DNA from: a virus
IMG/VR virus record: IMGVR_UViG_3300035698_002820
Span: 1-64,000 of that record
DNA length: 64,000 nucleotides
Strand: one strand, 5' to 3'
Positions 1-8,375 of the stretch are shown here, piece after piece. The number at the start of each line of letters is the position of its first letter. Position 1 is the stretch's first letter. Under the pieces are notes generated by a model. It did not search any database. It was not told the origin of the DNA and was given only the letters and a program-made list of their open reading frames with translations. The position numbers and the translations under genes are program-made.

Positions 1-747
1 ATCAACATTGTATGTGGTGCCATAGTTTGCATCGGGTGCATAGGTTTGTATCCGGGCATCAATTCCATCCGTCCCGTCAGGCTGCAGTGTGAGTGTCGGG
101 TCAACTACTGGCCTTGCCATTCCTGCCAAGTCGGGCAAGGTGAACAGAATGTACCACTGACTGGCAACCTGCACGAAGTCGTGGGCTATCTGGCGTACGT
201 CCTCTGGGTTGTCTGCATCATAGACGGCAGGCTTCCGCAAAAGCATAACTGGCATGCCATCGGCCAGGATTGTCCCGCCATCCCGTGTCAATCCCGTCAG
301 GCCAACAGGGAAGGCAAACTGGCCATCGGGTGGCACGTATCCACCCTTTAGTTCAATGTCTAGCTTGATGAAGTGCCCACCCATCGTTATCAAGAGGTCA
401 GCTTGCACTCGTGACCAGGTGATGCGGTTGCCCTGGCGTGATGCACCAGAGAAGGCCACTTTCTGCCATACGCCACCCATCTTGACATAAGGTGGCCCAA
501 CTTCAGCGTAGCGGCCAGTCTCTCGTGTGGGGTGGATACGCCGCATCCCATCGTTGGCCACACTGACCATCATCGGTGCTTTCGTCACGATGTGGGGACG
601 TTCAGTGATGCCTGAATCTACCCAGTTGTTGACGATGCGCTTCCAGATGCTATTCTCTTTATACGCAATAGGCTTCTGGTAGAATGTGTGCTGTATGCTT
701 CCGTCAGGAAGGTATTCTATTTCAAAGTTTCTACCTAACTCGGTCAT
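1..747 (-). CDS. Phage structural protein with C-terminal DNRLRE-like region (C-terminus outside window)
   Basis: An open frame starts at ATG 747 and runs off the left edge (249 codons seen). The N-terminal part resembles the opening of large surface or fibre proteins, with HTFYQKPIAYKENSIW near residues 20-35. Near the window edge the protein reads GIDARIQTYAPDANYGTTYN, which matches the start of DNRLRE/CBM96-type beta domains (pattern D..I..YAPD.NYGT). Such domains are common in secreted adhesins and phage fibres, so a role in the particle or in host binding is inferred. It is separated from the upstream gene by a 190-bp gap with a hairpin and a possible promoter, so it may be a separate transcription unit. 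Confidence 0.7.
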   Translation of the reverse strand, partial: MTELGRNFEIEYLPDGSIQHTFYQKPIAYKENSIWKRIVNNWVDSGITERPHIVTKAPMMVSVANDGMRRIHPTRETGRYAEVGPPYVKMGGVWQKVAFSGASRQGNRITWSRVQADLLITMGGHFIKLDIELKGGYVPPDGQFAFPVGLTGLTRDGGTILADGMPVMLLRKPAVYDADNPEDVRQIAHDFVQVASQWYILFTLPDLAGMARPVVDPTLTLQPDGTDGIDARIQTYAPDANYGTTYNVD

Positions 748-844
748 TGCGTCCTTTTCACCATAGTGTTTCAAATAGAAATAAAATCATCTGACGTCAT
801 TGGTCTGAACCATTCGAAGGCCAGGGTTAATGTCAGGGACAATA

Positions 845-895
845 ACCAGGGAATTCCCCTAGTATTATTATACGCTTTAGGCACTTCTGTGGAAT
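845..895 (-). promoter_or_regulatory. Possible leftward promoter before the DNRLRE-type gene
   Basis: The minus strand carries a perfect TATAAT at 872-867 and, just downstream, the palindrome GGGAATTCCC (849-858) that could be an operator. No good -35 box lies 16-18 bp upstream, so this is a weak call. It sits directly downstream of a strong hairpin, where a new transcript would be expected to begin. Confidence 0.3.
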
Positions 896-931
896 AAGGC
901 ACACCCCCGAATGTGCAGGGTGTGCCTTATT
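893..931 (-). terminator. Perfect 14-bp hairpin, probable terminator
   Basis: AATAAGGCACACCC (893-906) pairs perfectly with GGGTGTGCCTTATT (918-931) around an 11-nt loop. It starts 8 bases after the end of the membrane-protein gene. The stem ends in A/T-rich bases on both sides, so it could act in both directions. There is no long U tract after it on the minus strand. Confidence 0.65.
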
Positions 932-938
932 GTTACAA

Positions 939-1298
939 TCAACCAGGTATTGGCACCAGGATGTGAGCCGCATGATAATCCATGCTCCTATACCAGTCAC
1001 GGTATTTCACGAATCCTAGCCATGCCACGTCCTTCCACTGTTGCGGCGTGACAAAGGTTCCAAGAAATGTCCTTTGAATTGTATTGACATAGATAATCAT
1101 GGCAAAGGCATCTATCTGCCCACGGGTGATGTTGGTCAGTTCATCTCCTGCCTTAAACTTGATGTAATCAAGCAGCTCCTTCAGCAGCCCATCAAGAGTA
1201 TTGTTCTTCCAACGCAGGAACACATATCTGCCAAACAGCACAACCGCCGTTATCAGTACCAGAAGCACCTGCCAATTTGCTATCAACCATTCTTTCAT
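939..1298 (-). CDS. Small protein with one N-terminal membrane segment
   Basis: 119 residues. Residues about 9-27 (WQVLLVLITAVVLFGRYVF) form one membrane segment followed by RWK, which predicts a cytoplasmic or periplasmic soluble tail of about 90 residues. A single-pass layout with an amphipathic tail is seen in some phage holins of the LLH type, but I see no decisive motif. A good ribosome site (GAGGAGG) lies upstream. It is the last gene before the hairpin at 893-931. Function unknown; holin-like is only a possibility. Confidence 0.7.
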   Translation of the reverse strand: MKEWLIANWQVLLVLITAVVLFGRYVFLRWKNNTLDGLLKELLDYIKFKAGDELTNITRGQIDAFAMIIYVNTIQRTFLGTFVTPQQWKDVAWLGFVKYRDWYRSMDYHAAHILVPIPG

Positions 1299-1351
1299 TG
1301 TTTCACACTACCTCCTCATATTTTAGTGGTATGTTCATTGCCAAACAAACA

Positions 1352-2428
1352 TCACATTTCTATCTTTGCACCACCTCCTACTTTAGTCTGCCTGATACTA
1401 TTGAAGTCAGTACGCCAGGTTCCATCACTCTGCTTGTACTGAAGCAGCGTAGTGTAAGCAGGCACAGGTGGCCTGACACCCAGCCTACCCTGTATAGCAT
1501 AATCCATTCCTTGCAAGGTAATGCTTGCCCCTAGCTCCATAAGGCACAGATAGCCACCATTTGGGTAGGCTATGCCTAGTTGGTGGGTGTGTGCCTGGGC
1601 TACTACACGCCAGGGTGCCAGATGCAGTGGTCCTTGCCAATGAGTCAGCCATTTATTCAGATTCTCTGCTGCTCTCAACTGCAGAGTACTTGTTGTATCA
1701 GCATGGCCCACAACCAAGTCTCCCCATTGTCCAAAGAAGCGTGCAGTTTCTATTTCTTTCACAGGTTGAGTCATCTGCACATTAGGCAGATCTTTTGCCA
1801 TGAGTTTGAACAGATTCAATTGTGGTGAGAATAACTGCATCAAATCCACAAGAGCAGTAGGCAAGTTGGATTTCATCATGGTCTTCAGCAGACGTTTGCC
1901 ATGGTTATCATCCACCACATGAACCTGTACAGCATTATCACTCAGGAGAGTCAGCAGTGCTGTTCCATGCTGTATCTCTTCTTTGGGGTCAACGTGCTTG
2001 CGGTGGACAAAGCTACTGACAGCATGCCAATCCAGCAAATCACCACTATGGATTATCACATCATATGGCCCATCTGCTAGAAATGCTGCTATCACATCAA
2101 GGTCTTCGTAAGGACAGTGAGTATCACCAATGATGCCAATATAGCGCAGGTTCTCAGCCAGCACTGGTTCATGACGAATTTCTCGGATGTCTGGTATTGT
2201 ACGTTCCAGCCACTCATTCCATTGCAGTAGAAGTCCATCAAAAGTCAAGCTGCGACTGATGTAGGGACGTGCATCTTCCACTGTCATGCCAATTGATTTC
2301 AGGTGCTTGTATCGTTTGCTTACTACGTCCCGGCTACGTCTTAGTCTGTAACCTATTGATGGCCAGGTGTGCTTTTCTTGTTCCCTGAACCAGATGATTT
2401 GTGCATCATCACGGTGTGTAAATGGCAA
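1352..2428 (-). CDS. Calcineurin-like metallophosphoesterase with N-terminal HTH-like segment
   Basis: The conserved metal-site motifs appear in family order: GDTHCP, GDLLD, DNHGK, GHAD and a final HTHQ. These bind two metal ions in calcineurin-type phosphoesterases, including phage serine/threonine phosphatases and 2',3'-cyclic phosphatases. The first 50 residues (TWPSIGYRLRRSRDVVSKRY) look like a small helix-turn-helix. Start choice: TTG at 2428 follows GGAGGAG at a 7-nt spacing and lies just after the upstream stop; ATG 2482 is an alternative that would overlap the RuvC-like gene by 53 bp. The substrate could be a phosphoprotein or a nucleic-acid end. Its place after the resolvase suggests a DNA-processing link, which is inference. 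Confidence 0.85.
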   Translation of the reverse strand: MPFTHRDDAQIIWFREQEKHTWPSIGYRLRRSRDVVSKRYKHLKSIGMTVEDARPYISRSLTFDGLLLQWNEWLERTIPDIREIRHEPVLAENLRYIGIIGDTHCPYEDLDVIAAFLADGPYDVIIHSGDLLDWHAVSSFVHRKHVDPKEEIQHGTALLTLLSDNAVQVHVVDDNHGKRLLKTMMKSNLPTALVDLMQLFSPQLNLFKLMAKDLPNVQMTQPVKEIETARFFGQWGDLVVGHADTTSTLQLRAAENLNKWLTHWQGPLHLAPWRVVAQAHTHQLGIAYPNGGYLCLMELGASITLQGMDYAIQGRLGVRPPVPAYTTLLQYKQSDGTWRTDFNSIRQTKVGGGAKIEM

Positions 2429-2429
2429 T

Positions 2430-2852
2430 CTATTGCTCCTCCGACTGAGCACCATAAAGAGCCACACAATATGCATCAGCATAGTGGTGGTGTGCTGGCA
2501 CCCAACCCTTTTGTGATACGAATTTGATTGTTTCTTTTTTAGTCACCCGTGTTTTATCAAAGATGGTACTGCGCCACGTGCTGACATTGACTAGATGAAC
2601 CTGATGATAAGGGACGCTAGCAATCAGCAATGCTTGAATACGCAGCATCTTTTGACTGAACCGGGCATCTTCAATCCAGATAGCATCTATGTTGAGGTCC
2701 TCAGCAATTGCACTGAAGTCCTTTGCAAACTGTTGCTGGTGATGAGGCTGTGTGGATTCCATCTTGACTGTAAATGCCAGAGTAAATTCCTCACCATCTA
2801 GTAAAACACAGTGTGCATCCGTTGGCCCATAGTCAATTCCCAGAATTCTCAT
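2430..2852 (-). CDS. RuvC-like Holliday junction resolvase
   Basis: 140 residues with an RNase H fold pattern: LGIDYG near the N-terminus (first Asp), IWIEDARFS near residue 59 (acidic residue on the second strand) and HHYADAYCVALYG near the C-terminus (last Asp pair). This is the arrangement of RuvC and of phage resolvases that cut four-way junctions in replication and packaging intermediates. It follows the RecA and Cas4-like nuclease genes, so it completes a recombination block. ATG 2852 has an AGGAGG site and overlaps the upstream stop as ATGA. Confidence 0.8.
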   Translation of the reverse strand: MRILGIDYGPTDAHCVLLDGEEFTLAFTVKMESTQPHHQQQFAKDFSAIAEDLNIDAIWIEDARFSQKMLRIQALLIASVPYHQVHLVNVSTWRSTIFDKTRVTKKETIKFVSQKGWVPAHHHYADAYCVALYGAQSEEQ

Positions 2853-3472
2853 CTGCTATCCTCCTGTGTAAAATGCCAAACCTCAAGGCCATAATGTTCC
2901 ATCAAATAGGTATCTCTGTCTACTGTTTTTTGTGCCTCTTGTTTTGGTGTAGTGCCCTTGAATGGATTGCCTTCAAAATGGAATGGCCCATCAGCCTCTA
3001 AAGCAAGATGACAACTGGGTACGTATGCATCCACAATGTAAGGTGGGAATGGTACTTCAGTCAAGTATTTTTCATCGTGGGCCTCTATCATCTTGTATAG
3101 TGCTTTTTCAAGTTTTGTTGGGCATGTCTGCTTGGCAATTGACTGTGCTTTGACCATATTTGCTTTGCCTTCTGGTGTCTGCAGATATATTTCCATACTG
3201 GTTCTTCTTTTAGCAGCTGCTTCAAATGTCCATGCTGTCTGGCGTGCTTTAGACATATCTTTAGGTTTACCTAAATTGGCTTGACAAGCTGCAGAAGTAT
3301 CATGCGGCACACCTGTGTGACTAATGCTTTTCTTAGCATTTGCTGCAGATGTATTTGCTGCTGCTTGTGCCCTGGCCAAATCTGCCTGTCCCTTTGGTGT
3401 TTGTGCCCATGCCTTCTTTACAGCACTCATTGTGTTTTTAGATGCCTGTGTATGTTTACTGTCCTTTCTCAT
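2849..3472 (-). CDS. EDxHD/Vsr-fold homing endonuclease with TPEG-type modular repeats
   Basis: 207 residues. The N-terminal two thirds carry repeated short modules (QTPKGQADLARAQAAA, QTPEGKANMVKAQSIA) like NUMOD-type DNA-binding repeats of homing endonucleases. The C-terminal part (about 120-205) reads TKLEKALYKMIEA, IVDAYVPSCHLALEADGPFH and a final HYGLEVWHFTQED. This matches the Vsr/DUF559-like nuclease fold used by EDxHD homing enzymes: an early Glu, a central Asp, then EADG. It sits between two recombination genes with an ATGA overlap upstream and downstream, so it is inserted without breaking the operon. It is a free-standing endonuclease; no intron or intein is visible. Confidence 0.8.
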   Translation of the reverse strand: MRKDSKHTQASKNTMSAVKKAWAQTPKGQADLARAQAAANTSAANAKKSISHTGVPHDTSAACQANLGKPKDMSKARQTAWTFEAAAKRRTSMEIYLQTPEGKANMVKAQSIAKQTCPTKLEKALYKMIEAHDEKYLTEVPFPPYIVDAYVPSCHLALEADGPFHFEGNPFKGTTPKQEAQKTVDRDTYLMEHYGLEVWHFTQEDSR

Positions 3473-3960
3473 ATACCACCACTGCGATGCATTAATTCTC
3501 GTACCGAAATTGCTCTGGATGTTGTGGCATACAGACCATCATAAATGTCAAATGTCTTGGCCAATGTAGCAAGCAGAATCTTGTGACGTGTTAAGTCTTT
3601 ATACAGCCGCATCAGTTCCACATCCTGCTGACGTGCATCAGCAATCATGGCGTCCTTCAGCCGCTTTTTAGGTGCAGCCAATTCAAGCAGTCCAACTGCA
3701 GCCCATAGCTGCTGAGCATATTCTGCCTCAATACACTTAGTCTTTGTCTGAACCTGAGCAAGCAGCCAGGTCTGTCTACCACGCAGTGCTCCCAATTGCA
3801 TCAATAGATTGCCCAGGTCTGCATTGTTAGTATCATCCAGGTTGGTTGGGAAGTCCACATGCTGATGAGGCAAATCAGTAACCTGGGCAAGTCCCAGTCC
3901 TTCCAGTATCTCAGCAATCAGTTTATCTTCATCTTTCCAGCCCACATTTACCCCCAGCAC
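3469..3960 (-). CDS. Helical phage protein of unknown function in the recombination block
   Basis: 163 residues, starting at GTG 3960. It is predicted to be nearly all alpha-helix, with charged segments near residues 55-80 and 95-140 that could form coiled coils. No motif recognised. It lies directly after the Cas4-like nuclease gene (13-bp overlap), so a partner of that nuclease or a recombination mediator is possible; this is context only. Confidence 0.65.
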   Translation of the reverse strand: MLGVNVGWKDEDKLIAEILEGLGLAQVTDLPHQHVDFPTNLDDTNNADLGNLLMQLGALRGRQTWLLAQVQTKTKCIEAEYAQQLWAAVGLLELAAPKKRLKDAMIADARQQDVELMRLYKDLTRHKILLATLAKTFDIYDGLYATTSRAISVRELMHRSGGI

Positions 3961-4634
3961 TGTCCTTTGTAGTCACAGTACTTGCAAAGTTTTGCACCTT
4001 TGCTATTGACTGGCTTATCTGGTATCTGGCCAGTTTCAACTGCCATTTTTATGATGCGTAGCTTGGCCAGAATCACCTTGACATACTCAAGGTTGTATTT
4101 GATATAGAATACCTTTATCTCAGCACTGTCCCTGCCTTCATAAAGGACGAATGCTTGCCTTATGTCTCCCTCTAGCAGGTGCATTGCCAACTGAGCCTGG
4201 GTAAAGGCATCTGATTTGGCCCTCTTCAGATACTTCATAGCATATGAGTTATATGACTTGAGTTCTACTACCCACTGTGTGTCCAGGTTGCCAGGCTGTC
4301 GTACAATCATGTCTACTTTGCCTGAAATTGGTGGGTCTTCACACCCGAACCGCTTTTCAGCAGCAACTAACAGGCCCATCTTGGAAAAGTATCCATTATA
4401 CCGGGTGTGCATTGCTGTGCCATTGTGACCCAGCCTCATCACCCAGGTAGGCACTGGTGTAGCTCTGACACCAGTCATCTTGTAGAAGATTGCCCTGGGA
4501 CACTTGACTGCATGGCTGGCCCAGAAGTTCTTTGGTGTATATGCTTTCCACCGTCCTGTAGTGTCCAGGTGAGAATCAATAGCCTTACTCACCCAGTCAC
4601 TTTGTGGTTGCTTAAGTTTATCTACCAATGCCAT
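3948..4634 (-). CDS. PD-(D/E)XK nuclease of the Cas4/AddB-like type
   Basis: 228 residues. The core motifs are a His in NGTAMHTRYN (near residue 77), GKVDMIV (Asp) and VVELKSYN (ExK), the order of the PD-(D/E)XK exonuclease fold. A Cys in VKCPRAIF near residue 44 and a C-terminal cluster CKYCDYKGQC could hold an iron-sulfur cluster, as in Cas4 and AddB. In phages these proteins usually act as exonucleases in recombination; there is no CRISPR array here. ATG 4634 has an AAGGAG site. It follows recA, with a homing endonuclease gene between them. Confidence 0.8.
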   Translation of the reverse strand: MALVDKLKQPQSDWVSKAIDSHLDTTGRWKAYTPKNFWASHAVKCPRAIFYKMTGVRATPVPTWVMRLGHNGTAMHTRYNGYFSKMGLLVAAEKRFGCEDPPISGKVDMIVRQPGNLDTQWVVELKSYNSYAMKYLKRAKSDAFTQAQLAMHLLEGDIRQAFVLYEGRDSAEIKVFYIKYNLEYVKVILAKLRIIKMAVETGQIPDKPVNSKGAKLCKYCDYKGQCWG

Positions 4635-5325
4635 CTATATCTCCTTGTTCTGCTACTGTTATGGCAGCCACTTGAATCATATCAATGATTCGGTCCCAAT
4701 TGCCTTTTCTTAGCAACATTGCTTCTGGGAACCTAATGGTGGCCACTCCATAGTGTTCAAAAATGTAGGCATCTCTGACAGCATCCTTTTTAGCATCATG
4801 CCAGTAATCACCGTCTGCTTCTAAGGCAAGGTTGGCTTCGGGGATATAGCAATCTACATGATAAGGGTAAAATGCATGCTCTGTATCGAACGAAAACCCT
4901 GCAGCAGTTATTGCTGCTTGTAAAACAAGATGGCATTTAGTATTGGTTGTTGTGTGTATTGATGCCATTTGGCATTTCTCCATTTGAATCTGTCCTTCTG
5001 GTGTCTGCATACGGTGTTTTGCTGCATTACTTCTGTTGATATTTGCTTCAGGTGTACGTGCTGCCATGACTACCTTGGCCATGTTAATCTTGCCTTCTGG
5101 CGTATTTGCTCTATATCTACTTGCAGCAATCATTTTGGCCCTTATCACAGGGTCTGCCCAACTACGCCTTATGCCAGCACTTCTTGCAGCATTTACTTCA
5201 GGTGTGTGCAGCACTGCTTGTGCTTGGGCAATACAGACAGGCCTGCCTTCTCGATATTGATGTTTAAGTACAGCACTTCTGCTAGCTCTCATTTTCTCGG
5301 TACGAACATATATTCCTTTAGGCAC
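4618..5325 (-). CDS. Second EDxHD/Vsr-fold homing endonuclease with TPEG-type repeats
   Basis: 235 residues from GTG 5325. It opens with MPKGIYVRTEKMRASRS, the typical start of NUMOD3-type homing proteins. At least three repeats follow (NTPEGKINMAKVVMAARTPE, QTPEGQIQMEKCQMA). The nuclease part has YPYHVDCYIPEANLALEADG and then HYGVATIRFPE, closely parallel to the homologue at 2849. It overlaps recA by 8 bp and the Cas4-like gene by 17 bp, so it splits neither gene. Two related enzymes flanking the same block suggest repeated invasion. Confidence 0.8.
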   Translation of the reverse strand: MPKGIYVRTEKMRASRSAVLKHQYREGRPVCIAQAQAVLHTPEVNAARSAGIRRSWADPVIRAKMIAASRYRANTPEGKINMAKVVMAARTPEANINRSNAAKHRMQTPEGQIQMEKCQMASIHTTTNTKCHLVLQAAITAAGFSFDTEHAFYPYHVDCYIPEANLALEADGDYWHDAKKDAVRDAYIFEHYGVATIRFPEAMLLRKGNWDRIIDMIQVAAITVAEQGDIDGIGR

Positions 5326-6238
5326 TTATTGCCTCTTTGAATTCACCTAGATGCTCCTTGATATATACTATCACAGCAACTTTGCCCAGCCACTTATCAT
5401 CACCCATATAGTAGTATGGGCCTTTCTGGGTGATGATGTCTTTATCCAGTGCTAATTCAAATAGCATATGGCTATGGTCAATGCTGCCATCAAAAAGCAT
5501 TGGCACCACACACTCCAGATATGGAGGATAAAGTTTGTTTTTGACAGTTACCAACTTGATATTGGTACCTACTTTGTGTCCATCTTCAATAATCCAACTT
5601 GACCTTGATGCCCGCAGCATTATGCTGGCATGGAATGTCTGGCCTTTGCCTCCTGGCAGTGTCTCAGGATTGCCAAACTTAGTCATCTTCATACGTGGCT
5701 GTTGGATGATAATGAAAATGCAATGCTCATTTACGGCCGTAATCTTGCGCATGGCCTTATTTATCATCCTGGCCTGAAGTGCCATGCCGTGATGGCCTGT
5801 ATCTTCTTCGTGCTCTTTTGCAGGCAGCAAAGCAGCAAAACTATCCACAACGACCATGTCCATGCACTGTACTGCTACTTCTGCAATGTCCAGGGCAGTC
5901 TCACCAGTTAGTGGCTTGGTCACAATAAGCTTACTGATATCAACACCAGTCTTTGCCCACCACGTAGCATCATAGCACCGTTCTGCATCTATTAACAGTA
6001 CAGTGCCATCTTGTTCCTGCATGGCCTTGACAATCTTTTGTGCTAGAAATGTCTTGCCTACACCATACTCACCATAGAGGATGTAAGTACGCCCACGCGC
6101 CAACCCTCTACCACCTGTAAGAATGGCATCCAATGTGGCTATGCCTGTGGACACATATTCAGTGGCCAGACGGTCATCATCACCAGGCAGAATGAGTGTC
6201 TTTTTGAAATGCTTAGTCAGTGTTGTCAGTTTATTCAT
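5318..6238 (-). CDS. recA: RecA-family recombinase
   Basis: 306 residues. Walker A is GEYGVGKT at about 56-63 and Walker B is MVVVDSFAAL at about 128-137; the Gln-containing IIIIQQPRMK segment and the GGKGQTFHASIMLRASR region follow in RecA order. It would form filaments on single-stranded DNA for strand exchange. It is shorter than bacterial RecA (about 350) and close to phage recombinases such as UvsX. ATG 6238 is chosen; TTG 6247 in the same frame is possible. It heads the recombination block, directly after thyX. Confidence 0.88.
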   Translation of the reverse strand: MNKLTTLTKHFKKTLILPGDDDRLATEYVSTGIATLDAILTGGRGLARGRTYILYGEYGVGKTFLAQKIVKAMQEQDGTVLLIDAERCYDATWWAKTGVDISKLIVTKPLTGETALDIAEVAVQCMDMVVVDSFAALLPAKEHEEDTGHHGMALQARMINKAMRKITAVNEHCIFIIIQQPRMKMTKFGNPETLPGGKGQTFHASIMLRASRSSWIIEDGHKVGTNIKLVTVKNKLYPPYLECVVPMLFDGSIDHSHMLFELALDKDIITQKGPYYYMGDDKWLGKVAVIVYIKEHLGEFKEAISA

Positions 6239-6945
6239 TTTAGCCAATAATCTGCCTCACGCATTGGGTATTTCTTTTGCATTGGGCACGGTCTGTCAAA
6301 CACTGACCCAAACGGGCAATGCTGGTCATGAACACACACTGGCACCAGATAGTCTGCAAACAATTCACCCATCTTGTCCAGGACTTCTATTTTCATCATT
6401 GTGACCAACTGCTTCCATAAAGGTTGTGCCTGTGTGCACAGCCTGGAGGCAGCTATCCCTACCAATGCACGATAATTGATATCAAGGCCGATGAAAGTCA
6501 GGGTGTCCATGGGTAACACACCACGGGCATCTTGTATTGATGCTCCTCCCTGAATAAGCTGGTGATAACATCTCATGTTCCTTCGCATGGCTAGTTCGTA
6601 TGCAGCTGCTGATAGTGGATGTTCCTCATCAAAGGGATGGTGATACCAGGCTTGGCCATCATCTACCAGAGTGAAACGCAAGCTTGTTTGTGAATAACTA
6701 GCACCAACACGTGTACGAACCATTTGGTGAGTCATCCACCGTGGAATATCAAACACATTGAAGTTTAGCAGCACTGCTTCCAGTGGGCCTTGTAAGTGAG
6801 TGTTAAAAACATCATTGGTATACTTCACTGCCTCACGGTCAGAGATTTCATCCAATGAACGCACCATCTGCCCACGATAGTTTCTGACACGTGCAGCAAT
6901 GGTTGCAGCAGGCCTGGGTGTAAAGTTAATCAGATGGACTTCCAT
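6235..6945 (-). CDS. thyX: Flavin-dependent thymidylate synthase ThyX
   Basis: 236 residues. The ThyX signature (RHRx7-8S.R type) appears as VRTRVGASYSQTSLRF near residue 80, with Thr in place of the middle His and QTS in place of the usual NE.S. The family makes dTMP from dUMP using FAD and methylenetetrahydrofolate. Further ThyX-like features are a long helical centre and the C-terminal READYW. ATG 6945 follows GGGAGG. It is grouped with the dCMP deaminase and MazG genes, which supply or protect the dUMP pool. Confidence 0.85.
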   Translation of the reverse strand: MEVHLINFTPRPAATIAARVRNYRGQMVRSLDEISDREAVKYTNDVFNTHLQGPLEAVLLNFNVFDIPRWMTHQMVRTRVGASYSQTSLRFTLVDDGQAWYHHPFDEEHPLSAAAYELAMRRNMRCYHQLIQGGASIQDARGVLPMDTLTFIGLDINYRALVGIAASRLCTQAQPLWKQLVTMMKIEVLDKMGELFADYLVPVCVHDQHCPFGSVFDRPCPMQKKYPMREADYWLK

Positions 6946-7258
6946 CAATTACCTCCCTCATTGATGCTGGTGCCATATTGCTTTTCAGTGCGATGCCGAA
7001 CACATTGCTGTACTCTTCTAGTGGCACCCACCAATTGTACTCTGCCACTTCTGCTTTAGTCATCAATTCTGATTTGGGTTCAAGGATAATCCAAAACACA
7101 TCCAGTGCAGATTGCATCTGAAATGCTGTGTGTGGCCCATCAGCCTTTGCCAGACGATAGCCAACACCAGCAGCATCACAAAAAATGCCCCGGTGTCCCT
7201 TCCCACACCAGTCTACTGTCACGAACCAAGCAGCTTCTTCTTGCTTCTCTTCTAGCAT
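6926..7258 (-). CDS. Unknown small protein in the nucleotide-metabolism cluster
   Basis: 110 residues. I chose ATG 7258 because AGGAGACAC lies directly before it; ATG 7270 is also in frame. The sequence has mixed strands (WFVTVDWCGKGHRGIFCD) and no motif I recognise. It overlaps thyX by 20 bp and follows the deaminase gene, so it is co-transcribed with them. Confidence 0.6.
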   Translation of the reverse strand: MLEEKQEEAAWFVTVDWCGKGHRGIFCDAAGVGYRLAKADGPHTAFQMQSALDVFWIILEPKSELMTKAEVAEYNWWVPLEEYSNVFGIALKSNMAPASMREVIDGSPSD

Positions 7259-7293
7259 GTGTCTCCTCATCTAATATTGTCTGCACACGAATC

Positions 7294-7884
7294 TCATAAA
7301 ACATTGCCTTCAGCATCCATTTTGCCAGTTGCCACAGCAAAGGCTGATGCATATGCCTCTTCAATAGTCAATCGAACTGGTATCCAGTCATCTGCTGGAC
7401 AAATTGACATATCAAATGGGCCCAAACCCTGGTCAATTGCCCACTTCAATGCTACAGGCACCACCACTGTGGCAATGCCTGCGGCACGCATAAGCCGTGC
7501 ACACGTAGTACAGTAGAACCCAGGCACCTTGTTGATGAATCGTTTTGTAGTACCAGCATACAAGCCTGCAATGTACATTGTCCCACCAAGGCAACTCTCA
7601 CCAAGGTTAAGGGTCCTAATCATAGCAACTTGTTCTGCATGAACACCATAGCACAGTTCATGTTGTGTACCAGATGGGACATCCTTACGCAGGCAAGTGC
7701 CACAAGATACTGGTATTTCTTCATCAGCTGGCCCAACCAATTTGCCATTGATGCCCCCAATTTGTCTGCCACCTGTTGTTACTAAAAAAGCACCATATTG
7801 CATCTTCTGACATGGTGATGCTGCTGACAGAAGTACACACCAAGTAAGTATCATTCTGTCTTCTGCTTTGCCTATGGTAGCCAT
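7294..7884 (-). CDS. Deoxycytidylate deaminase-family protein
   Basis: 196 residues. The zinc and proton-shuttle motif HAEQVAM lies near residue 82 and the second motif GFYCTTCARLM (PCxxC type) near residue 125. Together they define the cytidine/dCMP deaminase fold. dCMP deaminase makes dUMP, the substrate of ThyX two genes downstream. The segment between the motifs and the N-terminal SCGTCLRKDVPSG resemble dCMP deaminases more than tRNA-editing ones. ATG 7884 has AAGGAG at a 5-nt spacing; GTG 7890 is an alternative. Confidence 0.8.
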   Translation of the reverse strand: MATIGKAEDRMILTWCVLLSAASPCQKMQYGAFLVTTGGRQIGGINGKLVGPADEEIPVSCGTCLRKDVPSGTQHELCYGVHAEQVAMIRTLNLGESCLGGTMYIAGLYAGTTKRFINKVPGFYCTTCARLMRAAGIATVVVPVALKWAIDQGLGPFDMSICPADDWIPVRLTIEEAYASAFAVATGKMDAEGNVL

Positions 7885-7886
7885 GT

Positions 7887-8342
7887 TCACTCCTTGTGGT
7901 GAAGACTTTGCTTGACATCATAGCCGTCTGGATAACGTGCTTGTAGTTTGTCAATGTTGAGTGCCATGACTGTTTCAAATGGCATGCCCATAGCTGCAAG
8001 GACAACTGCTATGTACCACAACACATCTCCTATTTCATCCAGAACCTTCATCCAGTCCAATGGTTCAGTGTCACCATGAAACAGAAACTTCTTGGCAATG
8101 TCTGATAACTCACCAGCCTCAGAAGCAATACCAAGCAGGCCGTGCATTATCTGTGTCTCATTATCAGTCAATTCTCTGATATCATAAGGAGACAGTGTGC
8201 GCACTACTTCTTTGATGTATTCAGCTGGAGCAGATATTGAGCTGAGAATCTGTGTAGAACCTCTACGGATTCCTTTACAGAATGGGCAACTCTTTCTACC
8301 CTCCTGCCAATCTCTACCACAGTCAATGCAAATCTTTCCCAC
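7887..8342 (-). CDS. MazG-like nucleotide pyrophosphohydrolase with N-terminal zinc ribbon
   Basis: 151 residues from GTG 8342 behind AGGAGG. Residues 4-25 carry CIDCGRDW and CPFCKG, a zinc ribbon not usual for MazG. The helical catalytic part has EAGELSDIAKK and DEIGDVLWYIAV, the ExxE...ExxD metal-binding pattern of MazG and dUTPase-like all-alpha pyrophosphatases. It would hydrolyse nucleoside triphosphates or a signalling nucleotide such as ppGpp. The 22-bp repeat at 8354-8375 overlaps its leader. Confidence 0.82.
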   Translation of the reverse strand: MGKICIDCGRDWQEGRKSCPFCKGIRRGSTQILSSISAPAEYIKEVVRTLSPYDIRELTDNETQIMHGLLGIASEAGELSDIAKKFLFHGDTEPLDWMKVLDEIGDVLWYIAVVLAAMGMPFETVMALNIDKLQARYPDGYDVKQSLHHKE

Positions 8343-8353
8343 ACCAGCCTCCT

Positions 8354-8375
8354 CTTAACAGTCGTCAGGCAGTCA
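8354..8375 (-). repeat. Dispersed 22-bp junction repeat, copy A
   Basis: Minus-strand sequence TGACTG-CCTG-ACGACTGTTAAG. Two GACTG half sites lie 11 bp apart in the same orientation. It spans the dnaE stop codon and lies just before the AGGAGG of the mazG-like gene. Five other copies share this layout and orientation. Confidence 0.6.

Noticed and set aside
3948-4634. CRISPR-associated Cas4
   Set aside because: No CRISPR array or other cas genes in the window; the recombination neighbours point to a phage nuclease.
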